From the NCBI RefSeq assembly GCF_002159705.1, contig NZ_NFJD01000004.1:186001-250000 (forward strand): DNA of 64,000 bases. The letters run 5' to 3'. The position numbers were made by a program, and so were the translations under genes. Source of the stretch: Elusimicrobium sp. An273 (GTDB lineage Bacteria > Elusimicrobiota > Elusimicrobia > Elusimicrobiales > Elusimicrobiaceae). The notes under the pieces are model-generated. The model saw only the letters and a list, made by a program, of their open reading frames with translations. It searched no databases and was not told the origin of the DNA. Each line of letters opens with the position of its first letter. Position 1 is the stretch's first letter. Of this stretch, positions 50,123 to 58,148 are shown in pieces.

Positions 50123-51205
50123 TTAAACTCGGTTTTTATAAAAGGGTGTTTTTACGACTTCGGCTTTGGCGCGGCGGCCGTGGATTTCAATTTCCACTTC
50201 CGTGCCCGGCACCGCGGCTTCCGCCGCCAAATAACCTACGGCGATTCCCTTAAACAGCGGCGAAAAAGTGCCGCTGGTCAGTACACCTTTTTCCTGTCCG
50301 CCGGCAAACACCTTGCAGCCGGCGCGCGGCACGCCGGGGCTTTTAAGCACAAATCCGGTTAGTTTTTCTTTTACCCCCTGTGCTTTTTGCGCCGCCAGCG
50401 CGTCTTTTCCTACAAAATTTTCTTTGGCTAACTTTACCACCCAGCCGCATCCGGCTTCATACGGGGTGCGGGTTTGGTCGGCATCGGCGCCGTTTAGCAA
50501 GTATCCCGCTTCCAGGCGCAGCACGTCCCGCGCGCCCAGCCCGCAGGGCTTTACACCTTGCTGCAAGAGGGCATTCCACAAATTTTCTATTTTGTCGCCG
50601 GGCAGCATAATTTCCACGCCGTCCTCGCCGGTATATCCGGTGCGCGTCAAATAGCCTTTGACGCCAAACAGTTCAATTTCTATAATATGAAACCGCGCCA
50701 CCTCTTTGGCTTGCGGCAGCAGTTTGGCCGCCTGTTCCAACGCCTGCGGCCCCTGCAGGGCAATCATTCCCCAGCTGGCGCTTTCGTTGCGGACGGTTAC
50801 GTTAAATTTTGCGGCCTGTTTTTCAAACCAGGCAAAATCTTCGGCAATGCAGGCGGCGTTGACCACGACCAAAAACTTTTCCGGCGTTAAGCAAAACGAA
50901 ATGGCGTCGTCAATAATCGTGCCTTTTTCGGTCAGGATATGGGAATACACGCCCGCTCCGGGTTCGTTTTTGATGTTGTTGCAGTTGATATACTGCAAAA
51001 AAGGCCACGCGTCTTTGCCTTCCACAAAAATCTGCCCCATGTGCGACACGTCAAACATACCGGATTGGCTGCGCACGGCATGATGTTCGGCGATAATCCC
51101 CTCAAACTGCACGGGCAGCAGCCACCCGTGGAAGTCCACCATTTTGCCGCCGGCTTTTTCGCAAGCAGAGCAAAGCGGCGTTTTTTGTAAATCGGTATGG
51201 TTCAC
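50123..51205 (-). CDS. gcvT: aminomethyltransferase (glycine cleavage T protein)
   Basis: A 360-residue folate enzyme that moves the aminomethyl carbon to tetrahydrofolate. Visible motifs include HGWLLPVQFEGIIAEHHAVRS, GMFDVSHMGQI, the catalytic-type Asp in that region, GYTGEDGVEIMLP and the barrel end PLFKGIAVGYLA. I choose a GTG start (VNHTDLQK): GGAGG lies six bases before it, and the ATG nine codons upstream sits inside the -10 box and cannot be transcribed into the mRNA. The gene opens the gcv operon from a palindromic divergent promoter. Confidence 0.92.
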   Translation of the reverse strand: MNHTDLQKTPLCSACEKAGGKMVDFHGWLLPVQFEGIIAEHHAVRSQSGMFDVSHMGQIFVEGKDAWPFLQYINCNNIKNEPGAGVYSHILTEKGTIIDDAISFCLTPEKFLVVVNAACIAEDFAWFEKQAAKFNVTVRNESASWGMIALQGPQALEQAAKLLPQAKEVARFHIIEIELFGVKGYLTRTGYTGEDGVEIMLPGDKIENLWNALLQQGVKPCGLGARDVLRLEAGYLLNGADADQTRTPYEAGCGWVVKLAKENFVGKDALAAQKAQGVKEKLTGFVLKSPGVPRAGCKVFAGGQEKGVLTSGTFSPLFKGIAVGYLAAEAAVPGTEVEIEIHGRRAKAEVVKTPFYKNRV

Positions 51206-51230
51206 AGGACGCCTCCAAAAGTATACGTCC

Positions 51231-51262
51231 ATTGTATAAAATTTAACCGTTTTTTATACAAT
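51231..51262. promoter_or_regulatory. palindromic divergent promoter of gcvT and the metallopeptidase gene
   Basis: ATTGTATAAAA (51231-51241) and its exact complement TTTTATACAAT (51252-51262) form an 11-base inverted repeat. Each arm supplies a TACAAT -10 box, one for gcvT (minus strand, 51236-51231), one for the plus-strand gene (51257-51262). Each -10 lies in the other promoter's -35 position, so one polymerase should exclude the other. Confidence 0.6.
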
Positions 51263-51268
51263 ATATAT

Positions 51269-51937
51269 ATGGCAGACACCCAAAGCGTCATCAGCGACGT
51301 AAAACTGTTTATCGAACGGCTCAAAAAAGAGCTGCCGGAGGTATTCGGCCAGCCGGACGCCAAACCGGGCGCCGCCTCTGTGCAAACGCCTTCCGACACG
51401 GACAACAAAGTGCTCTATAACGGCGATTTGTTTGAAGCCCGCATGTACGTAACGCCCGACCAAGAAGAGGGCGTGGCGTTTGACGGAACAATTTTTCACA
51501 TCTACTTGCATTCCAAAGATTCCGACCCGTCTGCACTGGTAACGGAGTGGCTTCGCAACAAAGCCAACGAAACGCTGAAAGCCAAAACAAAAGAATGGGC
51601 GGAGAAAATTGGGGTAGAGTTTAACAACATCGTCATTAAAGACCAAAAGACCTGCTGGGCCAGCTGTTCGGGCAAGAAAAACATCAATTATTCCTACCGC
51701 ATCATCAAAATGCCGCTGGCCGTACAGGATTATTTAATGGTGCATGAACTCTGCCATTTGGTGCATATGAACCACGGGCAGGAATACTGGCAGTTGGTGG
51801 CGCAGTTTAGCCCAGACTACAAAAGCCACCGCCGCTGGTTAAACGAAAATAAAGGCTCTATTTTTGCGGAAGTGGAACTGACTTACCGCGAAGAACCGCA
51901 GGAAGACGCCCGGCTCAAAGATGAAACCACAACCTAA
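51269..51937 (+). CDS. YgjP-like (DUF45/M48) metallopeptidase
   Basis: A 222-residue protein. The C-terminal half is the YgjP-like metallopeptidase domain: KTCWASCSGKKNINYSYRI, then the zinc motif VHELCHLVHMNHGQEYW (His159, Glu160, His163, third ligand His169) and the closing PDYKSHRRWLNEN. The N-terminal 45 residues are unlike the family. The substrate is unknown; homologues sit near restriction or housekeeping genes. TACAAT ends seven bases before the ATG, so the mRNA should be leaderless; the 24 upstream codons in frame are therefore untranscribed. It diverges from gcvT. Confidence 0.88.
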   Translation: MADTQSVISDVKLFIERLKKELPEVFGQPDAKPGAASVQTPSDTDNKVLYNGDLFEARMYVTPDQEEGVAFDGTIFHIYLHSKDSDPSALVTEWLRNKANETLKAKTKEWAEKIGVEFNNIVIKDQKTCWASCSGKKNINYSYRIIKMPLAVQDYLMVHELCHLVHMNHGQEYWQLVAQFSPDYKSHRRWLNENKGSIFAEVELTYREEPQEDARLKDETTT

Positions 51938-51995
51938 TAACGACGGCACAAGCAGCTGGACGCTATCCCTTCAAATAGGTGGACACACTCTAACA

Positions 51996-52589
51996 CTATT
52001 GATTGACTTGCTGATAACACAGGTAAGTTCCCACCACTACATCTTGATAGCCCATACTTTGTAAGAATTTCTTCCATTCGGGCCAGTTGGGATTCGTACA
52101 TTGCTTTATAACCCCCCCTACTTTTCTGTCTTCCCGCGGGAGCGACAAATAGACTCCAAACCCATGCTCGGCGTATTTCCCCGCAGAAAATACCACGCGG
52201 ATAAACTGTCCCTCCGTCATAAGTGTCATCCCGGGAAAATCATTTTCCGTTGCAACTGTCATTACGCAGTCATTCGCCCAGTGGCCGCCGTCCCAATATC
52301 CCGACTCTTGGGTAATCACTTTAGAAAATGTTTTTTGATAATCTATATCCAGTAAATCCAAACAGCGGGTATAGCGCCCGTTAGCCATATAATAGGCTTC
52401 CTGCGCTTCCAATAAATTCTTGGCCCATACCTGTAAGGGAACGGAACGGCTTTTCCATACAGCTTGTTCATACAGCGGCACCGCAACGGCCGCCAGAATG
52501 CCTATAATTAACACCACTACCAACAGCTCTATAAGCGTAAATCCGACATTTTTCCCTTCAGAGAATAATTTTTGATAATTTTCGTCCAT
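51996..52589 (-). CDS. type IV pilin-like protein
   Basis: A 197-residue prepilin-like protein. A leader of 14 residues (MDENYQKLFSEGKNVG) precedes FTLIELLVVVLIIGILAAVAVPLYE, with Glu5 present and the cleavage Gly intact. The globular part (AQEAYYMANGRYTRCLDLLDIDY) resembles the product of the frameshifted gene at 23649 and may share its fold. Cysteines in KQCTNPN and TYLCYQQ could form a C-terminal disulfide. I use the ATG rather than a TTG two codons upstream. The leader is longer than in the pilin at 33769. No assembly genes are close. Confidence 0.85.
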   Translation of the reverse strand: MDENYQKLFSEGKNVGFTLIELLVVVLIIGILAAVAVPLYEQAVWKSRSVPLQVWAKNLLEAQEAYYMANGRYTRCLDLLDIDYQKTFSKVITQESGYWDGGHWANDCVMTVATENDFPGMTLMTEGQFIRVVFSAGKYAEHGFGVYLSLPREDRKVGGVIKQCTNPNWPEWKKFLQSMGYQDVVVGTYLCYQQVNQ

Positions 52590-52822
52590 AGACAAAATTT
52601 ATCAAAAAAAAAATGAGTCAAGCTCAACAGGAGCTTCATTTCCATTCATGCATGCGCTTCAAATCACATGTTTGATGGACCCAAAATTTTTTCTGCAAGA
52701 AATCACAAACACACACCTCCAAATATATTCCTATGCACAATTAAGGAAATCCCCATGTTGTTGCATGGACTGTCTGCCGTCCTTTTCATACGCCGTATTT
52801 TACGTTTTACATTTGAATTCGG
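52590..52822. other. AT-rich intergenic stretch without recognisable genes
   Basis: This part of the 307-base gap between the pilin and pseudo-trypsin genes has a lower GC content than its surroundings. It holds two short hairpins (AAGCTC/GAGCTT near 52628 and CCATG/CATGG near 52754) but no convincing gene or promoter on either strand. Confidence 0.5.
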
Positions 52823-52853
52823 TAAAAAACCGCCGGCTGCAAACCGGCGGTTT
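52823..52853 (-). terminator. Rho-independent terminator of the pseudo-trypsin gene
   Basis: On the minus strand ACCGCCGG and CCGGCGGT pair around a TTTGCAG loop and are followed by TTTTTT. Confidence 0.85.
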
Positions 52854-52896
52854 ATAGGAGACCCCCTCGTCCCTGGCTTGAGGAGAGGAAGTTTTG

Positions 52897-53667
52897 CTAT
52901 CTGAACGCAAACAGCCCTTTTTGGTGTTGCGTGCGTAAAAGAGTCAGCGGTTTTTCGGAAACGCCGCCCCAAAAAGAAACGGGCAGGCGGGAGGGAACTT
53001 CCCGCACCAAAGCAACCACCTTTCCTTGATAAAAGAAGGGATCGCCCACTTGCAGGGTATTTTTTGTCCCCGTTATTCGGTTCGCCCGCCCCGATACTAC
53101 CCCCCGATTAATAAAAAATTGCAACAATTCATCCAAAACGCTGTTTCCAAAAGCATCCGCCAAACTTTCCCCCGGGGCCACTGTTGCCAGCGGAACACCT
53201 TTTAACCCTTTTGTTACTTGCGGCGAAACCCAAATTTCCGCCAATTCACCATTCATAGATACCGTCCGCTTGGAACCTAGCCCTTTTTGTCCATTGGAAA
53301 AAAGAAGCGTAACGGACTTAAGCGTAAATCCCTCCGGCGCTTGCGCACATTGCACAGGCGTCAGCACGCGGCGGCCGCCTTCCACCAAAACCCCGCGGCA
53401 AGAGGTATTTTTTTGTTTCCGTTGAATGAACGTGTCTTTAAACCCCGGGCGGCGGCGGGAAACAAAGTCGCTCAAGTACACCTCTTTTTCCCAGCGGAAA
53501 TTTAAATTTACAACGGACGTTTGCATCCGATGCTTCTTTTCGGCTTGAACGGCTGCCCGATCTAGAGCCGGTTTCATCTCTTTTACGGTCTGGGCCGCCC
53601 CCCAGCCGGCAAATCCGGTAAGTACGGCAAAAACAACCACTGCTTTTGTGTAAAAATTACTGTTCAT
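52897..53667 (-). CDS. exported trypsin-like protein without catalytic residues
   Basis: A 256-residue protein with a signal peptide (about 1-25, ending WGAAQ). CRGVLVEGGRRVLTPVQC (Cys90 to Cys107) matches the first strand pair and Cys42-Cys58 disulfide of chymotrypsin-fold proteases, but the His57 place is Gln106 (TAAHC became TPVQC). The place of GDSGGP reads VGDPFFYQGKVVAL, so the Ser195 equivalent is Pro210. The fold therefore looks kept and the triad lost. GGGAGGACTCC supports this ATG. It is a single-gene unit with a terminator; function would be binding rather than proteolysis. Confidence 0.75.
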   Translation of the reverse strand: MNSNFYTKAVVVFAVLTGFAGWGAAQTVKEMKPALDRAAVQAEKKHRMQTSVVNLNFRWEKEVYLSDFVSRRRPGFKDTFIQRKQKNTSCRGVLVEGGRRVLTPVQCAQAPEGFTLKSVTLLFSNGQKGLGSKRTVSMNGELAEIWVSPQVTKGLKGVPLATVAPGESLADAFGNSVLDELLQFFINRGVVSGRANRITGTKNTLQVGDPFFYQGKVVALVREVPSRLPVSFWGGVSEKPLTLLRTQHQKGLFAFR

Positions 53668-53711
53668 GGAGTCCTCCCTTGCTTAGGTATATTTATTATA
53701 CAAAAGTTAGG

Positions 53712-53804
53712 ATAAACTAACAAGTATTTTAATAAAAAAGCAAAATACCGTCGGCATAAATAGTATTTTGCTTTACTTGTTTTATTTTGAAAAAGTTAGT
53801 TTAT
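53712..53804. repeat. imperfect AT-rich inverted repeat
   Basis: Outer arms ATAAACTAAC (53712-53721) and GTTAGTTTAT (53795-53804) match perfectly. Inner arms AGCAAAATAC and GTATTTTGCT form the terminator described separately. Between them the arms are only partly complementary. It lies between the chromate transporter stop and the pseudo-trypsin gene start. Confidence 0.5.
53734..53772 (-). terminator. Rho-independent terminator of the chromate transporter genes
   Basis: On the minus strand AGCAAAATAC and GTATTTTGCT pair around 14 bases and are followed by TTTTTT. Confidence 0.7.
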
Positions 53805-53811
53805 TCTATCT

Positions 53812-54336
53812 TTAATATACTATCCACCCCGCCAGCCCACATACGGCTATCACGCTGATGGGGCCCAGTTTGTATTTCCACACCGCCACAAATGCCGCCG
53901 CAAAGAAAAGAAGACTTTTTACATCCACAAAATTTTCCCGGTTGCACAGCACCAACGCCGCCGCCGCAATCAGCCCTATTACCGCGGGGCGAAGACCGCT
54001 AAACACCGCCTCTACGGATGCGGCCTTGCGGTATTTTAAAAAGAATTTGCTGACTGCCAGCATCAAAATAAAAGAAGGCAAACACACCGCCAGCGTGGCC
54101 ACACACGCCCCCCACACGCCGTCCGCCGCCGTATAGCCCGTATACGTAGCCAGGTTAATGCCTACCGGGCCAGGGGTTACTTGGCTGATGGCTACCACGT
54201 CGGTAAACTCGGCCGTGGTCAGCCACGCGTGCTTAAAAACTACTTCGTTTTGCATAAACGAAATCATTGCGTATCCGCCGCCAAAATTAAACAGGCCGAT
54301 CTTAAAAAACGTAACAAATAATTTCCAGTAGATCAC
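53812..54336 (-). CDS. chromate-transporter domain protein (second half)
   Basis: A 174-residue membrane protein with one CHR (chromate transporter) domain: NFGGGYAMISFMQNEVV near the N-terminus, then VAISQVTPGPVGINLATYTGY and five or so hydrophobic helices. Single-domain CHR proteins work as heterologous pairs that equal one fused ChrA. It overlaps its partner gene by four bases. The family exports chromate or imports sulfate-like anions; the substrate here is unknown. Confidence 0.88.
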   Translation of the reverse strand: MIYWKLFVTFFKIGLFNFGGGYAMISFMQNEVVFKHAWLTTAEFTDVVAISQVTPGPVGINLATYTGYTAADGVWGACVATLAVCLPSFILMLAVSKFFLKYRKAASVEAVFSGLRPAVIGLIAAAALVLCNRENFVDVKSLLFFAAAFVAVWKYKLGPISVIAVCGLAGWIVY

Positions 54337-54875
54337 GGATGCCTCCGGCTATGCCTTGCATAGAGAAAACCGCCCAACCCCGCCGCCAAAATAATATATA
54401 CCGGCGACACCTTCAGCAGCCACACCAGCCCCGCGCAAACGGCCGGGATCCACACCGTCCTATACGTAATGCCGGCCGCTTTGGATAAATTAAACACCGG
54501 CACCGCAATCAGCGCCACCACCGCCGGGCGAATGCCCATAAACACCCGCTGCACCACGGGGTTATGTTCATACTCGTTAAAGAACAGGGCAATTAATAAA
54601 ATAATCACAAAAGAGGGCAGCGCCGCCCCCAAAGAAGCAATCACGCTGCCCCAAAAATTTTTAATCTTATATCCGGCCAGTATCGCCACGTTGATGGCCA
54701 AAATGCCCGGCGCCGCCTGCGCCACCGCCACGCAATCCAAGAATTCTTTTCTGTCCAGCCAGGCCTGTTTGTCCACGAGCTCTTTTTCAATAAGTGGCAG
54801 CATGGCGTACCCGCCGCCTAACGTAAACGTGCCGATTTTGGCAAAAATCCAAAACAAAACCAGAAATGCTTTCAT
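54333..54875 (-). CDS. chromate-transporter domain protein (first half)
   Basis: A 180-residue CHR-domain membrane protein, with FTLGGGYAMLPLIEKELVD, then CVAVAQAAPGILAINVAILAGYK. It is the antiparallel partner of the following gene, translationally coupled by an ATGA-type overlap. AAAGGAACGG lies before the ATG. No regulator or other metal-resistance gene is adjacent, so a general anion transporter is as likely as chromate resistance. Confidence 0.88.
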   Translation of the reverse strand: MKAFLVLFWIFAKIGTFTLGGGYAMLPLIEKELVDKQAWLDRKEFLDCVAVAQAAPGILAINVAILAGYKIKNFWGSVIASLGAALPSFVIILLIALFFNEYEHNPVVQRVFMGIRPAVVALIAVPVFNLSKAAGITYRTVWIPAVCAGLVWLLKVSPVYIILAAGLGGFLYARHSRRHP

Positions 54876-54905
54876 GAAGAGGCCGTTCCTTTGTGCTAAG
54901 CAGTT

Positions 54906-54931
54906 AAAAACCCGCGGGCAAGCGGGTTTTT
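54906..54931 (-). terminator. Rho-independent terminator of the cell-wall gene run
   Basis: AAAAACCCGC and GCGGGTTTTT pair around GGGCAA, just after the amidase gene. Confidence 0.87.
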
Positions 54932-54935
54932 AAGT

Positions 54936-56612
54936 TTAATCAATCCAACCTTCTTTCTTGGCATAATTGACAATGCCGGTGTAAATGCCTTTTGCCGTGC
55001 GGTCGCGCACGGTGCCGTTGGCCAGGCGGCCGCGGTCTTTGCTGCTGCTGATGTAGCCCATTTCCACCAAAATGGCCGGACTGTTGACGCCCTTTAATAC
55101 GTAGAAATTGGCTTGCCGCACGCTGTTGTTTTGGTTTACGGCAATCCCGATGCCCGGCTGTTTATACACCGCATTGCGCACATAGCCGGCCAGTTTGGAA
55201 CTTTCGTTAATGTACTCGTTCTTCGCCATGGACTGCAGCAGCGCGTCTACAAAGTTGTAGTGCACCTCTTCGTATTGCATGGCTTCGTTTTCCAAGGCGG
55301 CAACTTCGGCAGCTTCCTTGTCGGTGGCTTTTTCCGAGCGGAAATAGACTTGAAAGCCGTTTGCACTGCGGTTTTTGGACGCGTTGGTGTGGATGGACAC
55401 AAACAAATCGGCTTTAAACTGGTTGGCTTTTTTGGAGCGTTCAGACAGGGCGATAAACGTGTCGTTGTCGCGTGTCATTTGCACTTCAAACCCGCCTTTT
55501 TTAAGCAGGCGCGCAAGCTCCTTGGCTACGTCCAAATTCCAGTCTTTCTCGCGGTAGCGCCCGCGCACGGCACCCGGGTCTTTCCCGCCGTGGCCGGGGT
55601 CTACCATAATGCGCATTTTTTTATGGGCCGTACGAATGGCCAACGGGTTCGGCTCCGCTTTAATAACCGGCGCCGGTTTGGACGCCGCGGGTTTTTCCGC
55701 CTTCATAACGGGCTGAACCGCGGGGGCCGCTTTCATTTCAATAAAACCGTCATCTTCCATTAAAACGGAAGGCTTTTCGTTGGCAAGAGAAGGCCCTTTA
55801 AGGGCAGGTTTTGCGTCCGGCTGAGAAGTGGGCGCTTCGGCCTTTTGCGCGGCGGGCGCCGCCGCCAATACGGGCGCCGCTTTTTGCGCCCCGGCACGAA
55901 ATACCAGTTTTCCATCCGTTTCGGTAAAGCTCCAGTCTTTGGCGTTTTTGCCCAAAATCACTTTCAAAACGGCTTCCCCGTTGCGCCCTTGCCGTACGTC
56001 CATAGACGCGATGAAATCCGTCCGCGTGCGCGAGTGCAAATCCCGCTTGAGCGTCACGTTGGGAAACGTAACCGTTACCGTATGTTTGTTAAGTTGTTTT
56101 GTTTCGTACGCGATTTTTTTTCGGGCGTCAAACACCAGCAAAGTGTCCGTTTTGTTTTTTTGCTCGCCGGAAAATTCCAAATTAAAACGCCGCTCTACGT
56201 AGAAAGCTCCGTCTTGAAAAGAGACATATTTGTCCACCGCTTCCTGAAACTGCGGCAGGAGAAAAAATTCCGCCGGCACCATCATTTTACTGCCCTGAAT
56301 CAATACCGGGGCGGAAAGCGTGTGCGGCTGGGCGTTGATGATAATTTCCGCCAGCGGCGCCGTTAAAATGGCATAAAAGCCTTTGGTGGAAATTTTGGCT
56401 TGCTTGGATTGTGCAAACAGTTCAATGCCGGTGCCAAATTTGCGGGCCGTTTTCTGTACGTCCACATAGGTTACGCCGTTGGATTCCAGCGCCGATACGG
56501 AGCCTTTATCCCGCCCGGAAACGATAAAATCCACTTTTTCCAAGGCGTGCCCCGCCCCGGAAACGAACAAGCACAACAGCCCCGACAATAAAAATTTACA
56601 CAGACGTTTCAT
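54936..56612 (-). CDS. N-acetylmuramoyl-L-alanine amidase (AMIN + Amidase_3)
   Basis: A 558-residue exported enzyme that cleaves septal or lateral peptidoglycan. A signal peptide (LCKFLLSGLLCLFVSGAG) is followed by a copper-amine-oxidase-N-like region, an AMIN-like region near residues 165-230 (HTVTVTFPNVTL, VLKVILGKNAKDW), a low-complexity Ala/Pro/Lys linker, and the catalytic domain from about 332. Zinc ligands are in VDPGHGGKDPG, REKDWNLDV and FVSIHTNA, with the catalytic Glu in LVEMGYIS. No ribosome binding site is visible; a ten-base-pair hairpin takes that space 12 bases before the ATG. It follows rng. Confidence 0.9.
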   Translation of the reverse strand: MKRLCKFLLSGLLCLFVSGAGHALEKVDFIVSGRDKGSVSALESNGVTYVDVQKTARKFGTGIELFAQSKQAKISTKGFYAILTAPLAEIIINAQPHTLSAPVLIQGSKMMVPAEFFLLPQFQEAVDKYVSFQDGAFYVERRFNLEFSGEQKNKTDTLLVFDARKKIAYETKQLNKHTVTVTFPNVTLKRDLHSRTRTDFIASMDVRQGRNGEAVLKVILGKNAKDWSFTETDGKLVFRAGAQKAAPVLAAAPAAQKAEAPTSQPDAKPALKGPSLANEKPSVLMEDDGFIEMKAAPAVQPVMKAEKPAASKPAPVIKAEPNPLAIRTAHKKMRIMVDPGHGGKDPGAVRGRYREKDWNLDVAKELARLLKKGGFEVQMTRDNDTFIALSERSKKANQFKADLFVSIHTNASKNRSANGFQVYFRSEKATDKEAAEVAALENEAMQYEEVHYNFVDALLQSMAKNEYINESSKLAGYVRNAVYKQPGIGIAVNQNNSVRQANFYVLKGVNSPAILVEMGYISSSKDRGRLANGTVRDRTAKGIYTGIVNYAKKEGWID

Positions 56613-56624
56613 AGTAAGCAAGAA

Positions 56625-56649
56625 ACGTCCGGCCCTAGCGGCCGGACGT
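56625..56649 (-). promoter_or_regulatory. intercistronic hairpin between rng and the amidase gene
   Basis: ACGTCCGGCC and GGCCGGACGT pair perfectly around five bases between the rng stop and the amidase ATG. The T-rich stretch TTTCTTGCTT follows, so it may stop part of the transcripts or act as an RNase processing site. Confidence 0.5.
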
Positions 56650-56656
56650 ATATCGG

Positions 56657-58111
56657 TTATTCCAAGACGATTTTGTAGTCTTCCCACGCAAGCTGCGGAT
56701 CCGCCTGGATTTTAAGCGTGCGGTGGATGTTTTGTTCAATGTCTTCCTGGCGCGCCTTAATAGCCTCTGCCAGCACCGGATGGAGCACCACCCGCAGATT
56801 GCCGCCGGGGCGGCCGCTGGTCAGGTCGTAAATTTCGCGCTGAATTTTGATGCGCATGCTCTCGGCCGAGAGAACACGCCCCGAACCGTGGCACTGCGGG
56901 CATTCTTCGCTGATAAAGCTGCCTGTGCTGGCGCGTTTTCGTTCGCGGGTCATTTCCACCAAACCCAAGCGCGTAATGGGCAGAATGCGGATTTTGGCGC
57001 GGTCGCCGTGGACGGCCTGCGCCAGCGCTTCCACCACGCGGTGGCGGCTGGAGGCTTTGCGCATATCAATAAAGTCAATCACGATAATCCCCCCGATGTT
57101 GCGCAGGCGCAGCTGGTGGGCGATTTCGTTGGCGGCCTCAATGTTGGTTTGGGTAACGGTTTCTTCCTGCGACTTGTTGCCGGTAAATTTGCCGGTGTTT
57201 ACGTCAATAGCGCAGAGGGATTCGGCCTCTTGGATAATGATGCTGCCGCCGTTTGGCAAGGGCAGTTTGGTTTTGCGCAGGTTGTCGATTTCCGTTTCAA
57301 TGTCGTACGCTTCAAAAATAGGGGTTTTGCCTTTGTAGAGTTTTACGCGGTCGGCCAGATCGGGCGAGTTTTTCTCCACAAAATCCAAGACGCGTTCATA
57401 GTCTTTTTTGCTGTCCAGCAAATACACCTTGGCATTTTCGGACAGCACGTCCCGCGCTACCTGCAGCACGGCGTCCATATCTTCGTGCAGCAGTTTGGGG
57501 CCGCGGGCCGCTTCAAATTTTTTCACGATGGACTGCCACTGCCGGTACAGGTATTTCACTTCCCGTTCCAGTTCTTCTTTGGTGGCTTCCTCGGCTTCCG
57601 TGCGCACGATGCAGCCCATGCCGTCCAAGTGTTTGGCGGCCAGTTCCTGCATAATTTCGTTTAATTTATGGCGCGCTTCGGAGTCTTCAATGTTTTTGGA
57701 TACGCCCACAAAGCTTTGGTGCGGCGTCAGTACCAAATAGCGCCCGGGAAGGGTAACGTCCATCGTTACTTTCATGCCTTTGGTGCTGATGGCGTCTTTG
57801 ACGACTTGCACCATCACTTCCTGTCCTTTGTGGAGCACTTTGTCGATATTTTTTTTGTCGCCGCCCAACACATCGGAAATATACAGGTAGGCGTTTTTCT
57901 CATACCCGATGTTTAAAAATGCACTGGAAATGCCGGGCAGTACGTTTTCCACCACGCCTTTATAGATGTTGCCTACGATATTGAGTGCGCCGCGGCGCTC
58001 CCAAATCAGTTCGTTGACGCGTTCATCTTCCAAAATCGCGATGCGCGTTTCTTCAAAAGACGTATTCACCAATACTTCTACGGTGGGCTGTCCTTCCAAA
58101 TTTTTACTCAT
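56657..58111 (-). CDS. rng: ribonuclease G/E family endoribonuclease
   Basis: A 484-residue RNase that matures rRNA and starts mRNA decay. An S1-like start (GNIYKGVVENVLPGISSAFLNIG over about 45-67) is followed by the metal-binding catalytic block CAIDVNTGKFTG and IVIDFIDMRKASSRHRVVE, with DFID aspartates. The zinc link is CPQCHG near residue 410. The length matches RNase G (no RNase E C-terminal scaffold). AGAGAGGA precedes the ATG. Upstream is the DUF2344 gene, a common neighbour of rng in several phyla. Confidence 0.93.
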   Translation of the reverse strand: MSKNLEGQPTVEVLVNTSFEETRIAILEDERVNELIWERRGALNIVGNIYKGVVENVLPGISSAFLNIGYEKNAYLYISDVLGGDKKNIDKVLHKGQEVMVQVVKDAISTKGMKVTMDVTLPGRYLVLTPHQSFVGVSKNIEDSEARHKLNEIMQELAAKHLDGMGCIVRTEAEEATKEELEREVKYLYRQWQSIVKKFEAARGPKLLHEDMDAVLQVARDVLSENAKVYLLDSKKDYERVLDFVEKNSPDLADRVKLYKGKTPIFEAYDIETEIDNLRKTKLPLPNGGSIIIQEAESLCAIDVNTGKFTGNKSQEETVTQTNIEAANEIAHQLRLRNIGGIIVIDFIDMRKASSRHRVVEALAQAVHGDRAKIRILPITRLGLVEMTRERKRASTGSFISEECPQCHGSGRVLSAESMRIKIQREIYDLTSGRPGGNLRVVLHPVLAEAIKARQEDIEQNIHRTLKIQADPQLAWEDYKIVLE

Positions 58112-58148
58112 AATTCAAATCCTCTCTGTTCCCCAAATGTGGGGCGTG

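Noticed and set aside
51206-51232. ATG start of gcvT nine codons upstream
   Set aside because: It lies in the -10 box, so it would not be in the mRNA; the GTG has GGAGG at six bases.
51206-51268. Glycine riboswitch before gcvT
   Set aside because: Only about 20 bases of leader exist between the inferred transcription start and the GTG; no aptamer could fit.
52648-52904. Short plus-strand frames in the AT-rich gap
   Set aside because: No ribosome binding site or recognisable motif, and they run through the pseudo-trypsin terminator.
53812-54875. Chromate-resistance island
   Set aside because: Only the two transporter halves are present, base composition is like the neighbourhood and no regulator or mobile-element genes flank them.
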